Below are positions 8,655 to 18,410 of a stretch of 64,000 nucleotides of DNA, one piece after another. A model generated the notes under the pieces. The model saw only the letters and a list, made by a program, of their open reading frames with translations. It was not told the DNA's origin and did not search any database. Source of the DNA: Panacagrimonas sp963975245 (lineage in GTDB: Bacteria; Pseudomonadota; Gammaproteobacteria; Nevskiales; Nevskiaceae); contig CAXBFJ010000004.1 of NCBI GenBank assembly GCA_963975245.1, forward strand, positions 279,445 through 343,444. Reading direction: 5' to 3'. The first letter of the stretch is position 1; each line of letters opens with the position of its first letter. A program made the position numbers and the translations under genes.

Positions 8655-8987
8655 TTACTGGTTGGACGGGTGCGGGGGCGCGGACGACAAATAGGTCGCA
8701 ATGTCGGCGATATCCTGGTCGCTCATGTCAGCGGCCTGTGCGTGCATCGTGGCGTGTGGACGGTCACCCGCACGGTAGGCCTTGAGCGCCGCTTCAATGT
8801 ACTGCGGAGTCTGGCCGCCGAGCTTGGGTACACGATAGCTCGGATAGGCATTGTTGTAGCCCGGAATGCCGTGGCATCCCATGCAGGTATTGGCTTTCTC
8901 GATTCCCTTTTCCGCATGGCCTTCGGCTGATGCGGGCAGGGTGAAGAAGGCGGCGAGGGCAATAAGGCCCCAACGCGCTGTTTTCAT
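8655..8987 (-). CDS. Monohaem cytochrome c, first of tandem pair
   Basis: A 110-residue exported cytochrome c with a signal peptide ending at LPASA, haem site CMGCH and a likely Met ligand in ATMHAQAADMSDQDI. It is clearly related to the adjacent downstream cytochrome (both share a GGQxPxYI/L...Y..G.R..A.M.AQAA.(L/M)SD core), so the pair looks like a cytochrome c4 carried as two separate one-haem genes. The two are surely cotranscribed and probably end at the hairpin at 8247-8271. Confidence 0.88.
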   Translation of the reverse strand: MKTARWGLIALAAFFTLPASAEGHAEKGIEKANTCMGCHGIPGYNNAYPSYRVPKLGGQTPQYIEAALKAYRAGDRPHATMHAQAADMSDQDIADIATYLSSAPPHPSNQ

Positions 8988-9187
8988 GATTGGTTTTGCT
9001 CCCGGATTTGGTCATCTGCCGCGACCGGCAATGCAGTCGCCGCAGCCGTATATGTTCGGGGAATGTGGCACGCCGGTCAACGCGCAAGCGTGAATCGATT
9101 CTTGCTGGCCCCGGGGCGGGGGGAAATCCTGCAGGTCTTGGGTATAGTCGCGGGCCTGTTTCCGCTCACCTCGTTCGACATAAATCC

Positions 9188-10702
9188 ATGCCCAGCGCCC
9201 CGCCGGTCACCGAAGAGAAAGCCACGGAAGTTGCCGCCGTGGACCTGGGTTCAAACAGCTTCCACCTGATGGTAGCGCGCGCTAACGGCTCGGATTTGCA
9301 GGTCATTGACCGTTTGCGCGAGCCGGTGCGACTGGCCGCCGGCCTTGATCCTGACCGTCGTTTGCGCGCCGAAGCGCAGGAGCGCGCGCTGCAATGCCTT
9401 CAGCGATTCGGCCAGCGGCTCAGTCATCTGCCGCCCGGCCGGGTCCGCGCGGTTGGCACCAACACCATGCGCAAACTCAAGCGCGGCGCTGATTTCCGCG
9501 CCGCCGCCGAGGTCGCGCTGGGCCACGACATCGAAATCATCGCCGGCCTGGAAGAGGCCCGCCTGGTCTACGGCGGCGTGATTCACGGCATGGGAACGGC
9601 CGATCCGCGCCGGCTGGTGGTGGATATCGGCGGCGGCAGCACGGAGGTCATCATCGGGCGAGGCACTGAGCCCAAGTTGATGGAATCCGTCGGGATGGGC
9701 TGCGTGGTGCATCAGGGCCGGTTCTTCGAGGACGGCAGCATCACCAAGGCACGGTTCCGGCAGGCACGGCTGGCGGCGCGGGTAGAGCTGGAATTTCTGG
9801 AGCACCGCTATCGCAAGAATGGCTGGGACCTGGCCATCGGCGCGAGCGGTACGGTGCGCGGGGTGTGGCGGGTTATGCGCGAGCAAGGCTGGGTCGATCG
9901 GGAAATTACCCGCAGCGGCCTGGAAAAGCTGGTGTCACTGGTGATTGATCGCGGGCACGTGTCCAAGATCGATTTCCCCGCCCTGCGCGAAGACCGTCGC
10001 CCGGTGTTTGCCGGTGGACTGGCCGTGCTGGCCGGGGTGTTCGATTCTCTGCAGCTGGAGTCCATGGCTACCTCCGAGCGCGCTCTGCGCGAGGGTCTGG
10101 TCTACGATCTGCTCGGCCGCCTGTCCGACAAGGATGTCCGTGAGAGCGCCGTGCAATCCACTGCGCGGCGTTACGATGTGGATACCAGCCATGCCGATGC
10201 CGTCAGCAGTACCGCTCTGCGGCTGCTCAAGCAGACCCAGGACGCCTGGTCGCTGGACCCCAAGCTCTCGGCGGCATTGTTGCGCTGGGCTGCGCAGTTG
10301 CACGAGATCGGCCTGGGAATTGCTCATGCCCAGTATCACAAGCATGGCGAGTACATTCTGCGCCATGCCGATCTGCAGGGCTTCTCCCAGACCGACCAAC
10401 GCATGCTCGCCGCGCTGGTACGGCTACATCGCGGCAAGTTCTCGAATAGTGCGCTGGATGATGTGCCGGGCACGCATGTCGATGCCATCCGGCGTCTGGC
10501 CGTTCTGTTTCGGCTGGCCTATCTTTTGCACCGGTCGCGGTTGCCCGGCATCAAACCGCCGGTACGCGCCACGATTCATCGACGCACCTTGGAGCTCAAG
10601 TTCTCCGGCGACTGGCTGGCATCCTATCCGTTGACCCAGGCCGATCTGACCCAAGAGGCGGAATATCTGCAGGCCGCTCAGATCAAGCTGAAATTCTCCT
10701 GA
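9188..10702 (+). CDS. ppx: Exopolyphosphatase, Ppx/GppA family
   Basis: 504 residues. The N-terminal ASKHA-fold phosphatase has DLGSNSFHLMVA at 19-30, GTNTMRK near 90-96, GLEEARL at 120-126 with the catalytic Glu, and DIGGGSTE at 146-153. The C-terminal half is the HD-like helical domain (AAQLHEIG, QYHKHGEYIL). It hydrolyses inorganic polyphosphate from chain ends; a GppA (pppGpp phosphatase) role cannot be excluded, but length and C-terminal domain favour Ppx. ATG 9188 starts the family sequence; 66 codons of open frame upstream are unlike the family. No ppk is next to it. Confidence 0.88.
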   Translation: MPSAPPVTEEKATEVAAVDLGSNSFHLMVARANGSDLQVIDRLREPVRLAAGLDPDRRLRAEAQERALQCLQRFGQRLSHLPPGRVRAVGTNTMRKLKRGADFRAAAEVALGHDIEIIAGLEEARLVYGGVIHGMGTADPRRLVVDIGGGSTEVIIGRGTEPKLMESVGMGCVVHQGRFFEDGSITKARFRQARLAARVELEFLEHRYRKNGWDLAIGASGTVRGVWRVMREQGWVDREITRSGLEKLVSLVIDRGHVSKIDFPALREDRRPVFAGGLAVLAGVFDSLQLESMATSERALREGLVYDLLGRLSDKDVRESAVQSTARRYDVDTSHADAVSSTALRLLKQTQDAWSLDPKLSAALLRWAAQLHEIGLGIAHAQYHKHGEYILRHADLQGFSQTDQRMLAALVRLHRGKFSNSALDDVPGTHVDAIRRLAVLFRLAYLLHRSRLPGIKPPVRATIHRRTLELKFSGDWLASYPLTQADLTQEAEYLQAAQIKLKFS

Positions 10703-10900
10703 GCCGAGTGCAAATATGACGATTTGTTCAGTGAGCGAATGTCGGTCAAGTGAGAGCTGAGCCTTGTTTTTGCCTTGCAATTGTCAGTCGCTGCAACAGA
10801 ATAGGGCGCTTGGCCTTATTATGAAGCACTTGGCTCTCTGGTGGCTCGCTGGATTGAATGTGATCAACAGTCGCCAAAGCCCTGTCACGGAGTTTGAGTT

Positions 10901-13321
10901 TTGAACGATAGCGCCAATTCACAGAGCAGCCGCAAGCCGCTGACCCCCAAAGGGCCAGCTGATGCCGAGACCATCAAGCTGGTGGAAGAGATCAAGGCGC
11001 TGGCAGCAGATGTTCTGGGCCGTGGCATTGAGCGCATGTTTGATGGCGCCGATGACATGCTGTTCGAAATGGCCCGTCGCGCGACCAACAACAAGGATCA
11101 GCGCATCTATTTCGACACCATGCGCGTGGTACGCCTTGGACGGCCGAAGATTGGCGGCATTTTCCGCGGCGAGATTAAGGCCGGATTTGCGGTCAAGAAA
11201 ACCGCAGCGGAAGAAACCCGCAAGCAGGATCTTGAGCTAGATGAATTGAGCCTGCAGGAATCCAAGTCACTTGAAGAGTCCATTGCCATCAGTTCAATGG
11301 CCACCAAGGCCGAAGGACTCTATGCGCAGATGCTGTACGAGATTGGCCGACGTATCGAGTGGCTGATAAAGGAAAAGAACGCGCCGATTGCAGAGGACGC
11401 GCTAGCACCGGCCACCATTTCCCATGCCTTCCGGCGTAGCGCCGAAACCCTCGACGTCGAGTTCGACATCGAGCTGGTGATCTTCAAGCTGTTTGACCGA
11501 CTGGTCATCAGTGATCTTGGAGAACTCTACACGCGCGTGCTTCGCTTCATGGACCAGCAGGGCGTGAAGACCGCCGCAGTGGCGGGCCGACGCCCGCCCG
11601 GTCCTCAGGGCGGCGCAGCAGCGGCGGCCGGCGGTGTACCGCCGCAGGGCGCAACTGAGCCGGGCGCCCCTGATGGAATGCCCGCCGGGGGTGGAGCTGC
11701 AGCAGCCGCAGGTTATGGGTTTCCCAATCCGCCGATGATGGACGCGGGTACGCTCAATACACTACGTCAGCTCAGCGCCGGTCAGGGTTTTGCTGGTCCC
11801 GGAGCCGAGGCCAGCGGCGGTGTCCCTTACGGCGGTGGCGCTCAGCCCATGGGTGCCGGCGTTGTCTACGGTCCGGCAGATGCTCGCCTGGGCTCGGACC
11901 TGGCAGCGGCCGCCTCAGGGCAGATTGTCCCGGGCTGGGAAGCGCCGCGTGCGTACGCCTATGTTCAGCGTGCGGGTGCGGTGGGTCAGATGTTCAATGA
12001 CCTGATGCAGGACCCGACCCTGCCCGCTCCGCTCAAGCCGCGCTTCGACCAGTTGCGCTTTTCAGTCATCAAAAGCGCGCTGCGCGACTCCAGTTTTTTT
12101 GCCGACAACCGGCACCCGGTCCGTGGCCTGATGAATGAGCTCACCACCTTGGCCGCGAGTGCGCGTGCCAGTGGCATGGAAGCCCTGCAGCGCATCGAGG
12201 AACTGGTGGGGCAGATTCAAAGTCAGTTCGACGTTGCTGCAGATGAAGTGCGGACGCAGACCGCTTTGCCTGGGAAGGTTGATGAATCAACGCTGGAAAA
12301 ATTCTTCGCCCAGCAGAAGGAAGAGGCCCGACAAAGGCGGCAGGCGATTATCGAGCGGACACGTCGCGTAGTTGCTGAAGAGCTGCAGCTGCAGACGCTG
12401 AGCCGCAAAATCCCGGATGGCACCTGGCCGCTGCTGAACTCTGGCTGGGCCCCGCTGGCCGCATTGCGCTTGCTCAAGCAGGGCGCGGACAGCGAAGGTT
12501 GGCAGGAGGCCATGGCCCTGCTCAAGCGGATTCTCGATTCCGTCAATCCGCGCCGGCCGGCTTCGCGCAGCAAGGAAAATATCCGCGCGCTCGAAATAGA
12601 TGTCCGTGAACGGCTGCGTGAAGTTGGCATGGTTGAGGAGCGCATCCAGTCCTTGATCCAGAGCTGGCGAAATTCGCTGGAGGCCGTGGAGGCGGACAGC
12701 ATCGCGCCGCCCAAGCCCGAAGCTGCTGCGCCTGCAGCCACATCACCGCAAGCCGAGGTAGCCCCCACAGAGGCCCAAGCTGACGCTGAGCCTGCAGACG
12801 CAGCAGAAGCTTTCGAGGCGCCGGCTGAGGACGCGCAGGCTGACGATCTGGGTGAGGTATCTCTGGAAGACCTGGCCGCCGAACAGGAAAGCACGGCTGC
12901 CGCCTCGCAAACGGCTAAATCAGCGTCCGAAACGCTGCCCGATGCACCCGTCGCGCAAGCCGATCCCGATGAAGTCGCAGCCGAGCTTGAGGATCGAACC
13001 GATCCACCGGCCTCGGTGCCCGACGCCATTACCTTGCTGGATCTGCTGATGGTCCTGAGCAGCTGGTTCCGGGTCTACGATCACGATCGTGGCCAGAATC
13101 GCTGGCTCAAGGTGGTGGCACATCATCCTTCGGACAGCATGGTCACCTTTGCCGAGTTCAACGGTCAGAACAAGCTGCAGATGCGCACCAGTATCTTTCT
13201 GGATGATCTGGTCGCCGGTCGTGCAGAGCCCATTGACCTTGGGCCGGCTGCGCGGCGTTCTCTGGAAGCCTATCTGGACGCACGGCGCCAAGCATCCGAA
13301 GACGAGGCCGCCACCGCTTAA
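10901..13321 (+). CDS. DUF1631 protein with long low-complexity linkers
   Basis: 806 residues, TTG start with ACGGAG about 8 bases upstream. The N-terminal part (about 20-80) matches the DUF1631 start (IERMFDGADDMLFEMA, DQRIYFDTMRVVRLGR). A Gly/Pro/Ala-rich linker covers about 225-305, a conserved middle region about 345-590 includes the usual GTWPLLNSGWAPLAALRL, and an Ala/Glu/Asp-rich acidic linker covers about 605-700. The C-terminal 80 residues form a small beta-rich domain (SSWFRVYDHDRGQNRWLKVV) resembling the PilZ-like end of the family; a c-di-GMP link is only inferred. Members are sometimes labelled thymidine phosphorylase, without support here. Function unknown. Confidence 0.85.
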   Translation: MNDSANSQSSRKPLTPKGPADAETIKLVEEIKALAADVLGRGIERMFDGADDMLFEMARRATNNKDQRIYFDTMRVVRLGRPKIGGIFRGEIKAGFAVKKTAAEETRKQDLELDELSLQESKSLEESIAISSMATKAEGLYAQMLYEIGRRIEWLIKEKNAPIAEDALAPATISHAFRRSAETLDVEFDIELVIFKLFDRLVISDLGELYTRVLRFMDQQGVKTAAVAGRRPPGPQGGAAAAAGGVPPQGATEPGAPDGMPAGGGAAAAAGYGFPNPPMMDAGTLNTLRQLSAGQGFAGPGAEASGGVPYGGGAQPMGAGVVYGPADARLGSDLAAAASGQIVPGWEAPRAYAYVQRAGAVGQMFNDLMQDPTLPAPLKPRFDQLRFSVIKSALRDSSFFADNRHPVRGLMNELTTLAASARASGMEALQRIEELVGQIQSQFDVAADEVRTQTALPGKVDESTLEKFFAQQKEEARQRRQAIIERTRRVVAEELQLQTLSRKIPDGTWPLLNSGWAPLAALRLLKQGADSEGWQEAMALLKRILDSVNPRRPASRSKENIRALEIDVRERLREVGMVEERIQSLIQSWRNSLEAVEADSIAPPKPEAAAPAATSPQAEVAPTEAQADAEPADAAEAFEAPAEDAQADDLGEVSLEDLAAEQESTAAASQTAKSASETLPDAPVAQADPDEVAAELEDRTDPPASVPDAITLLDLLMVLSSWFRVYDHDRGQNRWLKVVAHHPSDSMVTFAEFNGQNKLQMRTSIFLDDLVAGRAEPIDLGPAARRSLEAYLDARRQASEDEAATA

Positions 13322-13341
13322 CTGCTGCTCGCAGGGCGCGC

Positions 13342-13968
13342 CTAGAAGCGATATGCCCCTTCCTTCATCAGCTTGGCAACTTGACGCATCAGCCCTCTGA
13401 CCGGGGCCGGCAAAGCAACTCCGCCCAGTTTCTCGGCCTCATTGCCGTGACGTTGTTCGTCTTCACGCATTGCCTGCAGTACTTTGCGCGAAGCCTGATC
13501 TTCCGGCGGCAGGCGATCAATGTGTTCGTCCAGATGTTCGGAAACCTGCCGCTCGGTTTCAGCCACGAAGCCCAGGCTCCAGCGGTCCCCAAAAAGACCC
13601 GCAACGGCGCCCATCACCAATGAGCCGCCATACCAGAGCGGTCTCAGGCGGCTCGGTCCGTCGTTCAGTTCAGCGAGACGCTGCTCGCACCATTGCAGGT
13701 GTGTTTGCTCTTCTGCAGCTGCGGTCAGAAGATGTTTGCGCGTTTCTTCGTTTTTCGCCGTCAGCGCCTGACCGTGGTACAGGCCCTGTGCTGCCACTTC
13801 ACCCGCGTGATTGACCCTCATCAGGTTTCCCGCCTCGCGCCGCTCGCTGGCGCTGAGGTGAGCGTCTTTTGCAGGCATCGCATCGGCGGGCGAACGATTG
13901 TTGTGGGCCAGCCCCTTGCCCAGGCGCATCAGCAACTGATCGGCAGCCGAGTAACGTCTTGAACTCAT
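13342..13968 (-). CDS. coq7: 3-demethoxyubiquinol 3-hydroxylase Coq7
   Basis: Membrane-associated di-iron hydroxylase of ubiquinone synthesis, used in place of the flavoprotein UbiF. The 208-residue protein keeps the di-iron ligands of the ferritin-like fold: Glu in MRVNHAGEVAAQ, EEQTHLQWCEQRL, ETERQVSEHLDEH and EDEQRHGNEA. The gene starts at the same base where the SanA-like gene ends, so the two overlap slightly and may be cotranscribed. Convergent with the DUF1631 gene, with 20 bases between stops. Confidence 0.93.
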   Translation of the reverse strand: MSSRRYSAADQLLMRLGKGLAHNNRSPADAMPAKDAHLSASERREAGNLMRVNHAGEVAAQGLYHGQALTAKNEETRKHLLTAAAEEQTHLQWCEQRLAELNDGPSRLRPLWYGGSLVMGAVAGLFGDRWSLGFVAETERQVSEHLDEHIDRLPPEDQASRKVLQAMREDEQRHGNEAEKLGGVALPAPVRGLMRQVAKLMKEGAYRF

Positions 13969-14693
13969 CAGGTCTGCTCCAGATTCACCGGCGCCTTGCG
14001 CGGCCGCGATGATTCCGGCTCGGAAGGTTCCGCGCTCTCCGGCGCCATCTCGATGGGTTGGCGCTGTCCGAGAAACTTGGGTTGGGTCTGCAATACAAAA
14101 AGGTCGAGCACTGCCTTCACGCGCGCAAATACTTCCCGCGGCGGATTACGGCGTCCCAGATCATGGCCAGGGGCAATGGGCGCAAGGTAAGCCGCTACCC
14201 GAATGCCCAGTTTCTTGCCCAGGAATACGGCCCGATAGGCGTGATAACGCTGGGTAATAATGGTGCAGCGTTCCAGGCCGAAGACCTGACCGGCGCGCGC
14301 CATGGAGTCCAGGGTGCGAAACCCGGCAAAGTCCATGGTGATGTCCTTGGCCGGTACACCGGCCTTGGTCAGCTCCTGCCACATGCGGCGTGGCTCGTTG
14401 TAGGTTGAGTCCGGGTTGGCGCCGCTGACGATGATGTGCTTGATCTTGCCGATCTCATAGAGCTGGGCTGCCGCGGCAACGCGCGCATAGAACTGCGGAT
14501 TGGGTTCGCCATTGCGCGTATAGGAACTCGTGCCCAATACGATGCCGACCTCGTTCTCAGGCAGCAGCGTAAAGCTGGTGTAGAGATAGGCGTCGGTGCT
14601 GTTGATGACCCAGCGGTTGCACAGCAGTACCGTCAGGACGAACAAGCCCAGGCCCCACCAGAATAATTTTTTCAGACGGCGTTTGCGTCTCAA
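13968..14693 (-). CDS. sanA: SanA-like DUF218/YdcF envelope protein
   Basis: 241 residues with one N-terminal membrane anchor (about 10-30, after a very basic start) and a periplasmic DUF218 domain: IVLGTSSYTRNGEPNPQFYAR, HIIVSGANPD, DFAGFRTLDSMARAG and ITQRYHAYRAVFLGKKLGI. E. coli SanA affects the envelope permeability barrier and vancomycin sensitivity; the biochemical activity is not established. The Pro/Glu/Ser-rich tail after residue 215 is likely disordered. Sits between coq7 and tamB on the same strand. Confidence 0.82.
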   Translation of the reverse strand: MRRKRRLKKLFWWGLGLFVLTVLLCNRWVINSTDAYLYTSFTLLPENEVGIVLGTSSYTRNGEPNPQFYARVAAAAQLYEIGKIKHIIVSGANPDSTYNEPRRMWQELTKAGVPAKDITMDFAGFRTLDSMARAGQVFGLERCTIITQRYHAYRAVFLGKKLGIRVAAYLAPIAPGHDLGRRNPPREVFARVKAVLDLFVLQTQPKFLGQRQPIEMAPESAEPSEPESSRPRKAPVNLEQT

Positions 14694-14807
14694 GGGCCTT
14701 CGCTCCTCACACTCTTCATGCCGGCCAGTTTAGCGGGCGCGACAGAAGAGCGGATGAACGCGCGTCTCGATAATGCTGCTGATCAGAGAAATGGGTCTGA
14801 TACTGCC

Positions 14808-17800
14808 TCAGTTGGACTCTACGCTGTACAGCAGGTCGCCACCGGTCTGTACACCGGATTCAGTGGCAATCTTGAAACCGCGCCCCAGATCGTAAAGCAG
14901 CTTGAAGACCTGGCCGGGTTGGAACAGCCCGACCCCATAGGACACGTAGAGTTTGGGCGAAAGATACTTGCCAACTGTCAGGCTGGCCTGACTGGCATCC
15001 TCGCCCGGTGCCGAGCCGATGGATACGTCATCCAGATTCAGGCCGCCCTTGAGGCTGTTGGCCACGGAGTCGGTTCTCGCCAGGCCCAGTGCCAGTGCCG
15101 CATTAGCCAGCGCCTGACGTTCATCGCCACCACCACCGTCTTCGAGTGAACGGCCCAACACCAGCCATGAAAGCTGGCGTTCGCGCGGCATCGCAGGTGT
15201 TGAATACAGCTGGAAGTCCGGGGCCTCGAGCGTGCCGCGCACCAGAACGCCGACTTCGATGCCTTCAGCCGGGATGCGCGTTGCGCGGATTTCCACTGCG
15301 GGTTCGGTCAGCGGACCGCCATTGAAAATGACCTTGCCGGTATCGATGGCCAGATCTTGCCCGTAGGCCTTGTAGTGTCCGCCAACCATGCGAATCTCGC
15401 CGCGGCCGGTGCCGGGCCGGCCCGGTCTTTCAATGGCACGCAGGTTTCCTTCAAAGCGGGTCTTGAGACCGAAGCCCTTGAAGCTCACCTTGTCGCCCAG
15501 CACGACTTTTACATCCGACCACAGCTGCGAGGCCGGTGGGTCGCCCGGTTTTTCGTCGCCTCGAATGATCACCTGATCGCCGCTTGGGCCCACGCCGGAA
15601 TCAAAGCTGACCGGCGTGATCTCCGCCCGAGGCACGGTGACCATGCCTTTGACCTTCACCTCCGGCCCATTCACCGCGATGTCCAGACTTGGTGCAATCC
15701 ATGCACGCACTTCGGTCATGTTGGCGGCCTGAAAATCTTCTCCAGCGACCTTGATTGAGGCGCGCAGGGCTTCGCCGCCGAGTTGTGCATTCCCATCCAG
15801 GCGAATCTCGCCGCCACCGGATCGGGCCGACGCCTTGAGCTGCACGCTCTGATCCGGTGACAGGCCAAAGTCTGCTGCGATGTCGGTCAGCTCGATGCCG
15901 GGAGTGGCGAGTTGGACGCGGGCATCCAGCAGCCGGATATTGCCCACCGCCTGTGGCTGCGCTGCGGTACCGCTCCAGTCGACACGACCTTCGAGCGCAC
16001 CCGAGGCTTGTTCGATCTCGGTGCTGGCAATGCGCAGAATGGCCAGGTCTGGGATCAGCAGGTCCAGCCGAGCATCGAGCGGGCGCTGCGCAAAATCAGC
16101 CTGTCCGGCAGCGAGTGTGGCGTCCAGATTGACCCGGCCATCCTTGACCGGCAGACGCAGGGTCGCCACCGTGCCCTGGTCAGTCTCGCTGATGCGCAAA
16201 ACGCCGCTTTCAGCGCTCAGGATTGCTTGCTCATTGCGTTTGATCACCAGCGGCAGTGTGCTCAGGTCCGCCCGTGCTTCCACCCACTGGCCATTGCGTT
16301 GCTCAGCCACTGCGGTGCCCTCAAGGCCGCCTTCCAGCGTCCAACCTGCCGGCATGTAGCTGGCTAGGTATTCAAGGTCGAAATTGTCCACGCGCATGGC
16401 GCCGCGCATTTGTCCCCCATCACGCAGACCCTGCAGGCACAGGCGGGAATCCAGTGCTTTCCAGCAGGCAGGTTCCAGTTGTGCGCTGCTGGCATCGGCG
16501 CGCAGACGGGTCGCTTCTTCCAGCATCCAGGGAGCCAGCTTTGCGGGCGCGATGACGCCCTGTGTGATCTGTCCGGCCCAGCTCATGCGCTTGCGGTCCA
16601 GCGCGCCGCTGGCCTGCAGATCCACATCAACCGGCTCGGCATCGACCGAGACCCGCAGTTCGTGGTCAGCGGCGCTGCCATTGAGCTGGACACTGGCCAG
16701 CCGCATTTGTGTCGGGCCGCGCAACTGCTGTGCTTTAAGGTCAAGTTTCCATTGCGCGTTGATGTCGATGTCGGCGTCCAGCGAAATCTGTTGGATCGAT
16801 AAATCCTGATACTGAAGTTTGTTGATATCACCCACCGCGACCAGATGCGGTGCGTCGAGCTGGCCGCTGAACTCCAGCGCGAGATTGGCGCTGCCGCCCA
16901 GGCCCGGCCAGAGCGCCACCAGATCAGGACTGTCGAGCTTGGCTTTCACCGCAAAAGGTGGCGTGACCTGGCCCTGCGCTCTGAGGTGAGTGTCGCCGGT
17001 GATCAGGTGCAGGGCGTCCAGGCGAACACGTTCGCCTTCTGCATCGCCCTTGGCGTCGAGCCTGAGCGGATAGTCCCGCAGTTTGGAATCCGCCAGCGCC
17101 ACTTCGAACTGCACTTTCGGCACGCCGTCGCGAATCCGGGTTGTCGCCTTGAGTCCGCCGTTGAGGCGACCAGGCCAGTCAGCTGCGACCAGTGCAGGAT
17201 TGACGTTGCGCAGCTTGAGGTCGGCGTCAACCAGAAGATCTGACTTCCAGTTGATGTTCGCCTTGCCCTCGATTTGCGACTTGGCCACGTCGAGCTTGAG
17301 CGCGTCGAGAATCAGGTGGCTCAGGCTGCCGCTGCCGGAGGCCTGTGCCGAACCGTTCTTGCCCTCCGCTGCCAGCAGCGCGTCGAGCTTGTAGCGATAG
17401 GCCTCGACCGTGCCATCGAAATCCAGCGCACCTTTCTGGCTCGCTACCTGTGGCTTGCCATAGAGCGGCCACTGCACCGTTTTCCACTGCAGGCGCGCAT
17501 CGATGTTGTCCTGCTTGAGCTGTCCTTTCGCCTCGATCTGGGCGGTTTCTCCAAGCGCAAACTGACCATTGAGGCGCAGGTCGGTCGGCTGACCTTCCAC
17601 ATGCAGCTTGCCCGTGCGGCTGTCCGCGATGAGCTCTCCGCTGAGCGGCCAGCGCAGGTCCGACCAGTTCAGGTCGAGCTTTGAATCCTTGTTGTCCAGA
17701 TGCAGGAAGCCCTTGGCTTGAAGCTGCATGGGCTTATCACTCACCGTGTTGATCGTCAGCTCGGTCAGATCGACCGATTTCTCGGCCAGCTGCGCATCGA

Positions 17801-18410
17801 GCGATGCTTCAACCAGGCCGCTGAGCGCGTGCTGTGCGGCAATGTGCTCCGCGCTGAGCTCAGCACCGACCCAGCGAAAGCGCTTGAGCGCGATGTTCTC
17901 GACGATCTGCTGTTGCGGCTGAGGAGGCTCACCCGACTCCGTTGTAGCGCCTGGCGGCAGGTTCAGCTCCAGACGATGGAGACCCAGACTGACGACCTCG
18001 ATGTTGATCGGCAGGGAAGGGATGCTCGGCGGTGGCGGTGCTTCCTCGGGTTCCGGTGTCGCGCGCAGGGTGACCACGGCCTGACCCAGATCCAGTCCCT
18101 GAATGCGCACGGTCCGGCCCAGCAGGGCCAGCGGCGACCAGTCCAGCCGTGCGTGGTCGAAGGAAACATCGGCGCCTGGCGTGCTGAGCTGGACGCCTTC
18201 GAGTTGCAGCGGTCCCAGAAGGCGGCCCTCGACCTGATCGACCTGTAACTCGACGATGCCGGCGCGCGGCAGCCAGTCAATTGCCCAGCGTGCGCCGCCC
18301 GGTGAAGCCAGAACCCAGGTTGCAAAGACACTCAGACCCAGCAGAGTGCCGAACAGCAGCACACCGCAGATCACCATGAACATGCCCAGATATCGCATGA
18401 AGAATTTCAT
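14808..18410 (-). CDS. tamB: Translocation and assembly module protein TamB
   Basis: 1200 residues, anchored by one N-terminal membrane helix (about 8-35) and otherwise periplasmic, a long repetitive beta-rich AsmA/TamB-type protein with the conserved DUF490 C-terminal domain (LYVSYGVGLFQPGQVFKLLYD near the end). Family members form a hydrophobic groove bridging the periplasm and are implicated in phospholipid transport to the outer membrane and in autotransporter assembly. Its start overlaps the tamA stop by one base, the usual tamAB arrangement. A Pro/Glu-rich patch near 120-130 (PEPEEAPPPPSIPSLP) is a linker. Complete. Confidence 0.93.
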   Translation of the reverse strand: MKFFMRYLGMFMVICGVLLFGTLLGLSVFATWVLASPGGARWAIDWLPRAGIVELQVDQVEGRLLGPLQLEGVQLSTPGADVSFDHARLDWSPLALLGRTVRIQGLDLGQAVVTLRATPEPEEAPPPPSIPSLPINIEVVSLGLHRLELNLPPGATTESGEPPQPQQQIVENIALKRFRWVGAELSAEHIAAQHALSGLVEASLDAQLAEKSVDLTELTINTVSDKPMQLQAKGFLHLDNKDSKLDLNWSDLRWPLSGELIADSRTGKLHVEGQPTDLRLNGQFALGETAQIEAKGQLKQDNIDARLQWKTVQWPLYGKPQVASQKGALDFDGTVEAYRYKLDALLAAEGKNGSAQASGSGSLSHLILDALKLDVAKSQIEGKANINWKSDLLVDADLKLRNVNPALVAADWPGRLNGGLKATTRIRDGVPKVQFEVALADSKLRDYPLRLDAKGDAEGERVRLDALHLITGDTHLRAQGQVTPPFAVKAKLDSPDLVALWPGLGGSANLALEFSGQLDAPHLVAVGDINKLQYQDLSIQQISLDADIDINAQWKLDLKAQQLRGPTQMRLASVQLNGSAADHELRVSVDAEPVDVDLQASGALDRKRMSWAGQITQGVIAPAKLAPWMLEEATRLRADASSAQLEPACWKALDSRLCLQGLRDGGQMRGAMRVDNFDLEYLASYMPAGWTLEGGLEGTAVAEQRNGQWVEARADLSTLPLVIKRNEQAILSAESGVLRISETDQGTVATLRLPVKDGRVNLDATLAAGQADFAQRPLDARLDLLIPDLAILRIASTEIEQASGALEGRVDWSGTAAQPQAVGNIRLLDARVQLATPGIELTDIAADFGLSPDQSVQLKASARSGGGEIRLDGNAQLGGEALRASIKVAGEDFQAANMTEVRAWIAPSLDIAVNGPEVKVKGMVTVPRAEITPVSFDSGVGPSGDQVIIRGDEKPGDPPASQLWSDVKVVLGDKVSFKGFGLKTRFEGNLRAIERPGRPGTGRGEIRMVGGHYKAYGQDLAIDTGKVIFNGGPLTEPAVEIRATRIPAEGIEVGVLVRGTLEAPDFQLYSTPAMPRERQLSWLVLGRSLEDGGGGDERQALANAALALGLARTDSVANSLKGGLNLDDVSIGSAPGEDASQASLTVGKYLSPKLYVSYGVGLFQPGQVFKLLYDLGRGFKIATESGVQTGGDLLYSVESN

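Noticed and set aside
12223..13029. A 268-codon Ser/Ala-rich frame on the minus strand
   Set aside because: It is antisense to the DUF1631 gene's low-complexity linkers, which explains the simple composition.
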